The notes under the pieces: generated by a model
Seen by the model: only the letters and a program-made list of their open reading frames with translations
Told to the model about the DNA's origin: nothing
The model's database searches: none
Translations under genes and position numbers: made by a program
DNA from: UQRS01 sp050946935
GTDB lineage: Bacteria > Bacillota > Clostridia > Oscillospirales > Acutalibacteraceae
Assembly: GCA_050946935.1 (NCBI GenBank)
Contig: JBMNVR010000014.1
Coordinates: forward strand, 1-64,000
Length of the DNA: 64,000 nucleotides
Reading direction: 5' to 3'
Shown here: piece by piece, positions 16,715-24,535 of the stretch
Layout: each line of letters starts with the position of its first letter
Position numbering within the stretch: the stretch's first letter is position 1

Positions 16715-18530
16715 GCCGAATATAATACAAGGTCCCGGAAAAGGGCCGGGCGGCCCCGGTGGTCCGCACGGCGCGGTCGGTGGGGAAAAACCCAAGAATA
16801 TGGGCAAAACCCTGAAGCGTCTGTTTGCCTATATCGGGCACAACCGTTATATCCTCATCGGGCTGCTGGCCGTTATGCTGGCGGTCACCCTGCTCGGGCT
16901 GGCCGGTCCCGCTCTCCAGGGCGAGGCCATCAACCAGATTGCTGCGCGCGACGGCGGAGGCCTGGTCCGGGCGCTGGTACTGCTTGGAGGCGTCTATCTC
17001 CTCAACTCTCTGATGACCTGGTTCCAGGGATTGCTTTCGGCCAGATTGTCGCAGGTCACCGTGCGAAATCTGCGCGCCGACCTCTTTGCCCGGATTGAGC
17101 GTTTACCCATCCGGTATATCGACACCCATCAGCACGGGGACATCATGAGCCGCATGACCAATGATGTAGAGAATGTTTCCAACACCATCTCGCAGTCGAT
17201 CGCCTCGCTCATCTCGTCGGTGCTGACCATCGTCGGTACGCTGGCGATTATGCTGTGGTACAGTCCGCTTCTCACACTGGTGAGTATTGTCAGCGTGCCG
17301 CTCAGTCTGCTGGCCAGCACAGTCATGGCGAAATATATGCGTCGTTTTTTTGTGAGGAAGCAGTCGCTTCTCGGCGAGCTGAACGGTCAGGTGGAGGAGA
17401 TGGTCACCGGGTACAAGACGGTTATGGCCTTCGGCCGCGAGCGGCAGTCGATCGAGACTTTTCAGAAAACCAGCAAGGAACTGAAAGAGATCGGCATCCG
17501 GGCGGAAGTTTCGGGCGGTGTGATGGGGCCGCTGATGAACGTGATCGGCAACTTCGGCTATCTGCTGATCGCGGTAGCGGGTGGCTATCTCGCGCTGAAT
17601 GGGGTCATCCTGGTCGGAACTATTCAGACCTTCTTGATCTATTCCAAGCAGTTTACCCGCCCGATCAGCGAGGTCGCCAATCAGTACGCCCAGATTCTGA
17701 CCGCGCTGGCCGGCGCCGAGCGTGTGTTTGAGATTATGGACAGTGAGCCGGAAATCGACAAGGGAACGATCGAACTTCGCCCGGATGAGGTCACCGGCAG
17801 TCTCTCCTTCCGGCACATTGATTTTTCTTATGTGCCCGGTCAGCAGGTGCTTTGGGACTTTGGGGTCGAGGTCGGCTGCGGGCAGAAGATTGCCATTGTC
17901 GGTGCGACCGGATCGGGCAAAACCACCATCGTCAATCTGCTGACCCGGTTCTACGACGTCGACAGCGGAGAGATCCTTCTCGACGGCCGCGACATCCGGG
18001 AGATTACAAAAAAATCCCTGCGCAGCAACATCGCTATCGTTTTGCAGGATACCGTCCTCTTTTCCGACACCATCGCGGCCAATATCCGCTACGGTCGGCT
18101 GGACGCCACGATGGAGGAGGTTCGGGCCGCCGCCAAAATTGCCAACGCCGACAGCTTTATCGAGCGGTTGCCCGACGGGTACGACACCCTGCTGAGCGAG
18201 TCGGGCGGCAACCTGAGCGGTGGACAGCGGCAGCTTTTGGCCATCGCCCGGGCGGTGCTGGCCGATCCGAAGATTCTGATCCTGGATGAGGCGACCTCCA
18301 GTGTCGATACCCGGACCGAGATGCACATCCAGCGGGCGATGATCGCCCTGATGGAAAATCGAACCAGCCTGATTATTGCCCACCGCCTCTCGACCATACG
18401 GGATGCCGATAAGATTCTGGTCATTGACGCCGGCCGCCTGGTTGAATCGGGCAATCACGAGGAGCTGCTGGCCCAAAAGGGCTGCTACTACCGCCTGTAT
18501 CAGAACCAGTTTGCCGGAATCGCAATCTGA
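16707..18530 (+). CDS. ABC exporter half-transporter with canonical ATPase site
   Basis: The 607-residue partner has a Gly/Pro-rich N-terminal 30 residues, a six-helix membrane domain (about 35-330) and an ATPase with GATGSGKTT, LSGGQRQLL, ILILDEATSSVD (catalytic Glu present) and IIAHRLSTI. It supplies the complete catalytic residues of the heterodimer with the upstream gene. The start codon lies inside the end of the upstream gene, so translational coupling is likely. A terminator at 18558 closes the MarR-exporter operon. Confidence 0.92.
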   Translation: MPRPNIIQGPGKGPGGPGGPHGAVGGEKPKNMGKTLKRLFAYIGHNRYILIGLLAVMLAVTLLGLAGPALQGEAINQIAARDGGGLVRALVLLGGVYLLNSLMTWFQGLLSARLSQVTVRNLRADLFARIERLPIRYIDTHQHGDIMSRMTNDVENVSNTISQSIASLISSVLTIVGTLAIMLWYSPLLTLVSIVSVPLSLLASTVMAKYMRRFFVRKQSLLGELNGQVEEMVTGYKTVMAFGRERQSIETFQKTSKELKEIGIRAEVSGGVMGPLMNVIGNFGYLLIAVAGGYLALNGVILVGTIQTFLIYSKQFTRPISEVANQYAQILTALAGAERVFEIMDSEPEIDKGTIELRPDEVTGSLSFRHIDFSYVPGQQVLWDFGVEVGCGQKIAIVGATGSGKTTIVNLLTRFYDVDSGEILLDGRDIREITKKSLRSNIAIVLQDTVLFSDTIAANIRYGRLDATMEEVRAAAKIANADSFIERLPDGYDTLLSESGGNLSGGQRQLLAIARAVLADPKILILDEATSSVDTRTEMHIQRAMIALMENRTSLIIAHRLSTIRDADKILVIDAGRLVESGNHEELLAQKGCYYRLYQNQFAGIAI

Positions 18531-18557
18531 CCGGCTTTATACGCACACACAGAAAAC

Positions 18558-18594
18558 CCCCGGGCTTTCCGCGAAACACGCGGAAAGCCCGGGG
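18558..18594. terminator. Bidirectional terminator between exporter operon and sensor kinase
   Basis: A 16-bp perfect stem (CCCCGGGCTTTCCGCG and its complement) with a 5-nt loop lies between two convergent genes. The minus strand side runs into TTTT; the plus side is less T-rich. Confidence 0.85.
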
Positions 18595-18617
18595 ATTGTT
18601 GCGCCGCAGCCGGGGTG

Positions 18618-20126
18618 TTACGCTTTTGTTCCTCCGGCCGGCGGGTTGCCCGCCTCCGGGGTCGGAGGTTGGTCTGCCGGTTCAAGCTCGAACCAGAAGC
18701 AGACGCCGTCCGCCATATTGTACACGCCGTAAGGCCGGCCGTGCAGCTCCATAATGGAGCGAACGATCGACAGGCCGAGGCCGAACCGGCTCTCCTCCCG
18801 TTTGCGGGAGCGGTCGCCGCGGTAAAAGCTCTGCCACAAAGCGCCTATTTCCTCTTCCGGGATCTGCGCGCCGGTGTTGTATACCTCGACCCGGACGGCG
18901 TCCGGCCGCGGATGAATCGAGACAGTGATCCGCCCGCCCTTTGCAACGTGGGAGAGGGCGTTGTTCAAATAGTTGCTGACCACCTGCTCAACCCGGTCGG
19001 CGTCGGCCAGCACCATGACCGGCCGGTCGGTTTCAAAGCGCAACTCGGCGTCGGATTCGGCCGCCCTCTTCTGCATCTTGCGACAGAGGCTGAATACCAT
19101 ATCTCCCAAATCGAAGCGTTCTTTTTGAATTTTCATCTGTCCCGATTCGTACTGCGACAGCTCAAGCAGGCTGTATACCATCCGGTTCATCCGGCCGCTT
19201 TCCTCCATAATTACGTCGCAGTATTCGCCCGGGTTGTCCGACACGCCAAGCTTCAGTCCTTCGGCATAGCCCTGAATGATGGAGATGGGGGTTTTCAGTT
19301 CGTGCGATACGTTGGCGATAAATGTTTTCCGCATGGTGTCTATCTGCCGTTCCAGCTCAATCTCGTCCCGGAGCTGGGCGTTGGCCTGCCGCAGATCACC
19401 GAGGGTGGTGTCCAGCTTCTCTGACAGTTCGTTGATCGAGACGGCCAGTTGTCCGATCTCATCCGAGCCGGAGGAACGGACCTTGCGGTCGAATTTCAGG
19501 TCGGCCATGTCTTTGGCAATCTCATTCATTTCGGTAATCGGCCGGGAGAACCGCCGGGTGTAAAACAGAATCCAGAGCAAGGAAAGAGCCAGACAGATAA
19601 AGGCAAGGATGATTACAAACTGGCTTGCAATCGCGGCACTGTTTTTCATGATTTGCTTTTGCACCCGGATTTCGGCCGTATTGCCGTCCGAATAGATCAC
19701 AGTGTACATCAGATATTCGGCGTTTGTCCCGATATCCGTGACGGTCGAGAGGGTGCCTTCGGCAAAGTTCTCCTCCTCCAGCGTGCGGTATTTGCGTCGC
19801 AGATCCGGCCTGAACATATCCGGTTTGTCGTGCAGATTCCAGATTTGCTGTCCGAAGGTGGTGTAGAGAATCTCTCCCTGCGCCGACCGGATTTCAATCA
19901 TAAAGTTGAGCTGTCCTTCGGAGGATTCCAGCGCCTTGGTCAGCGCCTCCTCATCTGAGAGACCGGTATTTTCAATCAATCTGGCGGTTCGGACAAGTGA
20001 CCGCTTTTCGCTGGCCAGAAAAAATTTATAGAGGAAGGCTGAGTTTGCCGCGGTCAACAGCAGCACAAAGACGACAAAAATCGCCGCCATTTGGCAAAAC
20101 AGCCGGATCCAGATTTTTTTATGCAA
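18618..20126 (-). CDS. Sensor histidine kinase
   Basis: The 502-residue membrane kinase has two transmembrane segments (about 10-35 and 165-188) around a roughly 130-residue extracellular sensor, a HAMP domain (about 188-240), a HisKA domain with phosphoacceptor His275 in SHELKTP, and an HATPase domain with NYLNNALSHV and FGLGLSI. It would phosphorylate the response regulator encoded 3 nt upstream. The start is a TTG (20124-20126) preceded by GAGGTG that lies inside the end of the regulator gene, so the pair is translationally linked. The signal is unknown. Confidence 0.92.
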   Translation of the reverse strand: MHKKIWIRLFCQMAAIFVVFVLLLTAANSAFLYKFFLASEKRSLVRTARLIENTGLSDEEALTKALESSEGQLNFMIEIRSAQGEILYTTFGQQIWNLHDKPDMFRPDLRRKYRTLEEENFAEGTLSTVTDIGTNAEYLMYTVIYSDGNTAEIRVQKQIMKNSAAIASQFVIILAFICLALSLLWILFYTRRFSRPITEMNEIAKDMADLKFDRKVRSSGSDEIGQLAVSINELSEKLDTTLGDLRQANAQLRDEIELERQIDTMRKTFIANVSHELKTPISIIQGYAEGLKLGVSDNPGEYCDVIMEESGRMNRMVYSLLELSQYESGQMKIQKERFDLGDMVFSLCRKMQKRAAESDAELRFETDRPVMVLADADRVEQVVSNYLNNALSHVAKGGRITVSIHPRPDAVRVEVYNTGAQIPEEEIGALWQSFYRGDRSRKREESRFGLGLSIVRSIMELHGRPYGVYNMADGVCFWFELEPADQPPTPEAGNPPAGGTKA

Positions 20127-20129
20127 TCC

Positions 20130-20801
20130 CTACACCTCAATCTTATATCCCAGACCGTAAACCGTTTTCAGATGCTCGTTGCCCCAATCGCCGAGTTTGG
20201 TGCGCAGCCGCGCGACGTGGGAATCAACCGTGCGGGAATCTCCCTCGAAATCATAGTTCCAGATATCATCCAGAAGCTGTTCCCGGGTATACACCCGGCC
20301 GGCGCCGTTGTAGAGTTTGCTTAAAATCTGAAACTCCTTGAGGGTCAGTTCCAACGCCTGGCCATCCAGATAGGCAACATAGGCGCCGGCGTCGATGACC
20401 AGCCGGTCGGTCGGCGTCCGTCCGGCGGCCAGTTCGCTGCGGCGAAGCAGCGCCTCCACCCGCTTGACCAGCACCGCCGGGGAAAAGGGTTTGGTTACAT
20501 ACTCGTCCGCGCCGGCCTCAAACCCGGTCAGCTCGTCGAATTCCTCTCCTCTGGCGGAAAGCAGAATAACCGGCAGACCTGAATGCTCCCGGATCCGGCG
20601 GCAGAGCGCCCAGCCGTCCAGCTCCGGCATCATGACGTCCAGGATCGCCAGCGCCAGATCCGGCGTCTGCTGAATCAGGCGCTCGGCCTCAGCTCCGTCG
20701 GCCGCTTCCAGCACCTGGAATCCGCTCTTTTTCAAGAAATCCGCAACCAGCAGGCGGATGCGCTGTTCGTCGTCGGCAATCAGTATTTTTTCACCCGGCA
20801 T
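20130..20801 (-). CDS. OmpR/PhoB-family response regulator
   Basis: The 223-residue regulator has a receiver domain with acidic DD at 10-11, phosphoacceptor Asp55 in LAILDVMMPELDG and TKPFSP, and a C-terminal winged helix (EFQILSKLYNGAGRVYTREQLL, then SRTVDSHVARLRTKLG). It is the first gene of the two-component operon. Targets are not evident from the sequence; a role in envelope stress would be a guess. Confidence 0.93.
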   Translation of the reverse strand: MPGEKILIADDEQRIRLLVADFLKKSGFQVLEAADGAEAERLIQQTPDLALAILDVMMPELDGWALCRRIREHSGLPVILLSARGEEFDELTGFEAGADEYVTKPFSPAVLVKRVEALLRRSELAAGRTPTDRLVIDAGAYVAYLDGQALELTLKEFQILSKLYNGAGRVYTREQLLDDIWNYDFEGDSRTVDSHVARLRTKLGDWGNEHLKTVYGLGYKIEV

Positions 20802-20892
20802 GGAAGGTTCACCCTCTTTGAAATTTGGTATGTTTTTTGCTTTAAAGTTTTTTGTGTATAGAGGCCGCGCTTACATAAAGGCCGCCCTTTTC

Positions 20893-20921
20893 AGGATACC
20901 TTATCTTTATTTTATTTGCAA
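20893..20921 (-). promoter_or_regulatory. Probable promoter of the two-component operon
   Basis: On the minus strand TTGCAA (20916-20921) and TATCCT (20893-20898) are spaced by 17 bp, about 92 bp before the ATG at 20801. The remainder of the gap to 21041 is AT-rich with no gene. Confidence 0.5.
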
Positions 20922-21041
20922 TATGTTTATTCGATTTGCCGGGGATTTGAATTTTTTATGAATAGGGGGAGTTTTTCCTCTTTCACCGGAAAGATTGGAG
21001 AAAATGATCCTGCAAATGGACGGTGATTCAGTGTGGTCTAT

Positions 21042-21087
21042 ACAAAAAGGCCCGTGGGAATGCAGTGTTCCCGCGGACCTTTTTGTA
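21042..21087. terminator. Terminator hairpin flanking the DUF5655-like gene
   Basis: ACAAAAAGGCCCGTGGGAA pairs with TTCCCGCGGACCTTTTTGT around a 7-nt loop. The stem has A/T tails on both sides, so it can stop transcription in either direction. Confidence 0.8.
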
Positions 21088-21108
21088 TATGATTTAGAAA
21101 AGAGTCGG

Positions 21109-21510
21109 TCACGTCCGGCCAGATTCGGGATCGGCGCCATATTTCAGACGGAATGCCTCATCCAAATGAGAGAGAATGGCATCATCCAGCTCATTTGCTT
21201 GCCGGAGGGCGATGTGAATCACATATCGCCCGGGATAGGGAGAGGCGGTGCCGATCATTCGGGGATGCTGCCAGGGACTTTCCAGCGAGAAGGAAAGCAC
21301 AAAACAGGGGGCGGTCGGCTCCTCTGGCTTCTGAAGCGGCAGCCAGAGCCAGCAAAATCCTCCCTTTTTCCCAATTTTGATCTGCGTTTTCAGAATGGAT
21401 ACAGGCGGGTTCCCATATCGGCGGCGAAGACTGCCGATCACATCCAAGACGGGAGCCAAAACGTCTGGCCGTTCTTTAAAAAACGTCGAAAGCTTATCCA
21501 GGTTCGACAT
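21109..21510 (-). CDS. Small DUF5655-like protein
   Basis: The 133-residue product resembles DUF5655 proteins: an N-terminal helical part, then KTQIKIGKKGGFCWLWLPLQKP as beta strands, and a C-terminal PGRYVIHIALRQANELDDAILSHLDEAFRLKYG. The family is small, cytosolic and of unknown function. It is transcribed leftward, ending at a strong terminator. No clear ribosome site precedes the ATG at 21510, which lowers confidence in the start. Confidence 0.55.
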   Translation of the reverse strand: MSNLDKLSTFFKERPDVLAPVLDVIGSLRRRYGNPPVSILKTQIKIGKKGGFCWLWLPLQKPEEPTAPCFVLSFSLESPWQHPRMIGTASPYPGRYVIHIALRQANELDDAILSHLDEAFRLKYGADPESGRT

Positions 21511-21572
21511 ATGATTGTATAGCCATCCGGCGCTGCATCGGTCAGAAAAACCGGATGGCCTTGCTCCTTTTC

Positions 21573-24434
21573 TTATTTTTGCGCCGCGCTCCAGGCATAG
21601 AGATCGTACAGAATCCGGATGGTCCCGGCCTGGTCGTGCAGGGTGTCGATGTCTCCGCGTTCATTTCGCCATCCGCTGTAGACAAGGCCGGTGGCCGTGT
21701 CCCTTGTGTCATAGCCGTTTTTCACGGCGCTGATCAGAACCTGCATGTTTTCAGCATAATCGCCGGTCAGCGCGTTCAGCCGCAGATAGCCGTCGACCAG
21801 CCAGGTGTGAAACCAGGGATCCTTGCTGATCCCTTGCCCGAGGATATAGACACCGTCGCGTTCCCGGAAAAAATATCCGGTCGCGCTGCCGGCGATGTTT
21901 TTCGCGTCGGTCAGATAGCTTTCGGTTTTTGTAATGTCGTACAAAGTGGCCGCTGCCGCCAGCATACAACCGGTATTATAGGTGTACTTGGATTGAGAGA
22001 TCGTTCCGTCGAGCGAAACGTGGTCGTAGTAAAGATAGTCCGAGGTGTCCTGCAAATTGGTCTTGGTCCAGGCGTAGATTTTCTCCGCCCATTCGAGATA
22101 CTGCGCCTTCCCTGTGATTTTGTAGAGGTCGGCCGCCGCCAGCGCCATCGGCGCGTTGGAGCAGGTGTTTTTGGTCGTTTTTTCATCGCTCCAGTAAATG
22201 CCGCCGCCAAGGACGTCATCCCAGCCGGTCATGCAGAAGACGGCGATTTTCTCCGCCTGTTCGAGGTAGGAGGCATCTTCCAATGTCTGGTACGCTTTAT
22301 AATAGGCCATAATCAGCCACATGTTGTCGTCGAAATAGACGGTGCCGGTTCCGCCGTACTCGGCTGTATAGCAATCGGTGCCGGCCTGTCTGTAGCCCTC
22401 CAGTCCGTCCAGATAATCTATATAACTCTGCCGAAGCTCATTATCTTCCGGATTGTTGACCACAGCGGCGTGCAGCGCCTCCAGATAGGTGCTGTAGCCC
22501 CAGACGTAGGCGGGACTGTAGGAGCCCCGGTCCTCTGCCAACACACCGTCCTTGTTGAACTGGCTTTCGGTGGCGGAAAGCAGGGCGTTGGCGTTTGAGA
22601 GGAACATGCTCGCGGTCGACGGATCGGGATCAGGCGTCGGCTCAGGATCGGGATCCGGGTCGGGATCCGGGTCGGGCGTCAGGGTGTCGTACGGAAAACA
22701 CTGCGCCAGCGCGACATAGGTCGAATAGGAGAAAGGCCGGACCAGCGACTCATCGGTCTTGCGACCCCAGCGGGTGGCGGTGACGCCGACACTGTTGCGG
22801 TTGGCCCAGCCTACGATGAGGTTTTTGGCCAACCAGTCATTGTAATCGGTGTCTTTTTGTGCGTCGATATAGTAGCCGATCCAGCGGGCGAAAATGCCCT
22901 TGAAGCCGATACCGTCCTCGCCGCTGTTTTCGTTGCTCATGACCCCGCCCTCATACATATCGTTCATGGTGAAGTCGGCGGCTTTCTTGGCATACTCAAT
23001 ATACGCTTTGGTCTGTGTGCGTTCATACAGCAGGGTGGCCGCACCGATAAAGGTACCCTGATTGTAGGTATAAACGGCGGTGTTGACCTGCTCCTCCTTT
23101 GCGTCGTTTTCCCGGTTGATGTTGTCGTTGACCCGACCGGTTTCCGCGTCAAAGAGGGTGGAGACCTCCCATGCGAAAAGCTTTTCCGCCTTGGCCAGGT
23201 AATCCTCGCTTTTTGTAATATCGTAGAGATAACAGGCGGCGATGACCGCCGGGTCGTTGATGCAGGAGTTTTTGGTGTCGTTGTTGCCGTATTTCCAGTA
23301 GAGGCCGCCGCCGAAATCGTCGTTGTATGCTCGGGCATACACCGAGTTGAAGTGGGTCTGCGCCTGGGTTTTAAAGGTTTCATTCCCGGTCAGGTTATAC
23401 GCCCGGCAGCAGAAAATGACCATCCACATGATGTCGTCGTTATAGGCGTTCCACATCCAACTGGTACCGAACCGGTTGGTAAAACCTTTATAGAGGCCGT
23501 TGATAATCTCCAGGTCTTCTGCCGTTCCGTTCCGCTCGTATTTGTCGAGCATGACCTCAAGCATTTCAGCATAGTCCCAGAAGTAGTTGCTGTTCTCAAA
23601 GTTATAGCCGCCGTTTCCGTCCGAAATCAGGAAAGCGTCCAGAAAATTCTGATAGGCTTTGTCAGCCGCCTCTTCACTCGGGACGGTGAGCGTGTCGGGG
23701 GTGACGACGGTTGCGAACCATCGCTGGTTTGCACCGTTGTGTGAGTGGTAGAGGTGTATGCTTCCACCGTTATTCATACTGTTTCCGCTTACGTCCAAGA
23801 CGGAGGTTTCACCGTTTTTGGGTGCAATGGAATAATACCCATCATCGAATTTTGTAAAGGTGAAAAGCTGGTTGTCGCTCCCTGTGTAAGACTGCTGTGT
23901 GACCTCGGTGCTGTCAGTGTATGTCTGATCGACTGTAAGCGCCAGTCCGCTGGAAACCGAAATCAGAGCGAAATATCCGTCCTCCGCCGCGCGGGCGGTC
24001 CACTGGTCGCTGCCGGTGCCGGTGTACTGCCACTGGCAGACGCTCCCCCCCTCGTCCAGAGAGGAGTTGCGCACCATCAGCGCAAGACCGGAATTTTTGT
24101 TCTCAAAGGCGTAAACGGTTCCGTCGGTGATGGCTGCGTTTTGGGCCGGATCCACCGGATCGCTGCCGCTCATAATAATGCCGCGCAGCGCAACCACATC
24201 GGATACGCTGAGCCGGCCGTCTCCGTCGATATCGGCTCTTTTCTTTGTGTTGTTGGTCACAAGGCCGGAGAGGATCAGACTGCGCAGCTCGACCACATCG
24301 GTGACCGTAACGCTTCCGTCCTGATCAATGTCGCCGGTCGGCGGTGCGCTGACGGCGCCGGTCGGCAGCAGAACGCTGCCGGCTAAAAGAATGACCGAAA
24401 GAAATCCGGCCGCCAGTTTTTTGAATCGTTTCAT
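21573..24434 (-). CDS. Secreted GH76-type protein with N-terminal dockerin, ricin-like module and two GH76 domains
   Basis: The 953-residue protein has a signal peptide (1-29), a type I dockerin pair at 33-90 (GDIDQDGSVTVTDVVELRSLI and ADIDGDGRLSVSDVVALRG), a ricin B-type module (about 100-245, with QxW-like repeats), a GH76-like domain (about 255-580) with the Asp pair at 333-334 in AYNDDIMWM, a Pro-Asp linker (586-605) and a second GH76-like domain with Asp702-703 in YFDDNMW. GH76 enzymes cut alpha-1,6-mannan backbones with such an Asp pair. The dockerin implies attachment to a cohesin scaffold. The start at 24434 gives a clean signal peptide; the frame is open further upstream but not protein-like. 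Confidence 0.88.
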   Translation of the reverse strand: MKRFKKLAAGFLSVILLAGSVLLPTGAVSAPPTGDIDQDGSVTVTDVVELRSLILSGLVTNNTKKRADIDGDGRLSVSDVVALRGIIMSGSDPVDPAQNAAITDGTVYAFENKNSGLALMVRNSSLDEGGSVCQWQYTGTGSDQWTARAAEDGYFALISVSSGLALTVDQTYTDSTEVTQQSYTGSDNQLFTFTKFDDGYYSIAPKNGETSVLDVSGNSMNNGGSIHLYHSHNGANQRWFATVVTPDTLTVPSEEAADKAYQNFLDAFLISDGNGGYNFENSNYFWDYAEMLEVMLDKYERNGTAEDLEIINGLYKGFTNRFGTSWMWNAYNDDIMWMVIFCCRAYNLTGNETFKTQAQTHFNSVYARAYNDDFGGGLYWKYGNNDTKNSCINDPAVIAACYLYDITKSEDYLAKAEKLFAWEVSTLFDAETGRVNDNINRENDAKEEQVNTAVYTYNQGTFIGAATLLYERTQTKAYIEYAKKAADFTMNDMYEGGVMSNENSGEDGIGFKGIFARWIGYYIDAQKDTDYNDWLAKNLIVGWANRNSVGVTATRWGRKTDESLVRPFSYSTYVALAQCFPYDTLTPDPDPDPDPDPEPTPDPDPSTASMFLSNANALLSATESQFNKDGVLAEDRGSYSPAYVWGYSTYLEALHAAVVNNPEDNELRQSYIDYLDGLEGYRQAGTDCYTAEYGGTGTVYFDDNMWLIMAYYKAYQTLEDASYLEQAEKIAVFCMTGWDDVLGGGIYWSDEKTTKNTCSNAPMALAAADLYKITGKAQYLEWAEKIYAWTKTNLQDTSDYLYYDHVSLDGTISQSKYTYNTGCMLAAAATLYDITKTESYLTDAKNIAGSATGYFFRERDGVYILGQGISKDPWFHTWLVDGYLRLNALTGDYAENMQVLISAVKNGYDTRDTATGLVYSGWRNERGDIDTLHDQAGTIRILYDLYAWSAAQK

Positions 24435-24535
24435 AGTACATGACCATTCCTTTTCTAATCGTAATATATAAAAACTGTCTCGACAGCTTTGCGCACAAAT
24501 TGTGCCGTGGGACTTTTGAAACGGGGGATTGTTTT
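24435..24535. other. Gap between the two GH76 genes
   Basis: The 101-bp gap contains the ribosome site AAAGGA of the downstream gene and a short CTGTC/GACAG element with A/T flanks near 24475, too tight to be a sure terminator. The two GH76 genes are probably cotranscribed. Confidence 0.4.

Noticed and set aside
22600..22690. Tandem DNA repeat of possible regulatory nature
   Set aside because: It encodes the Pro-Asp linker of the GH76 protein, so the repetition is explained by the peptide.
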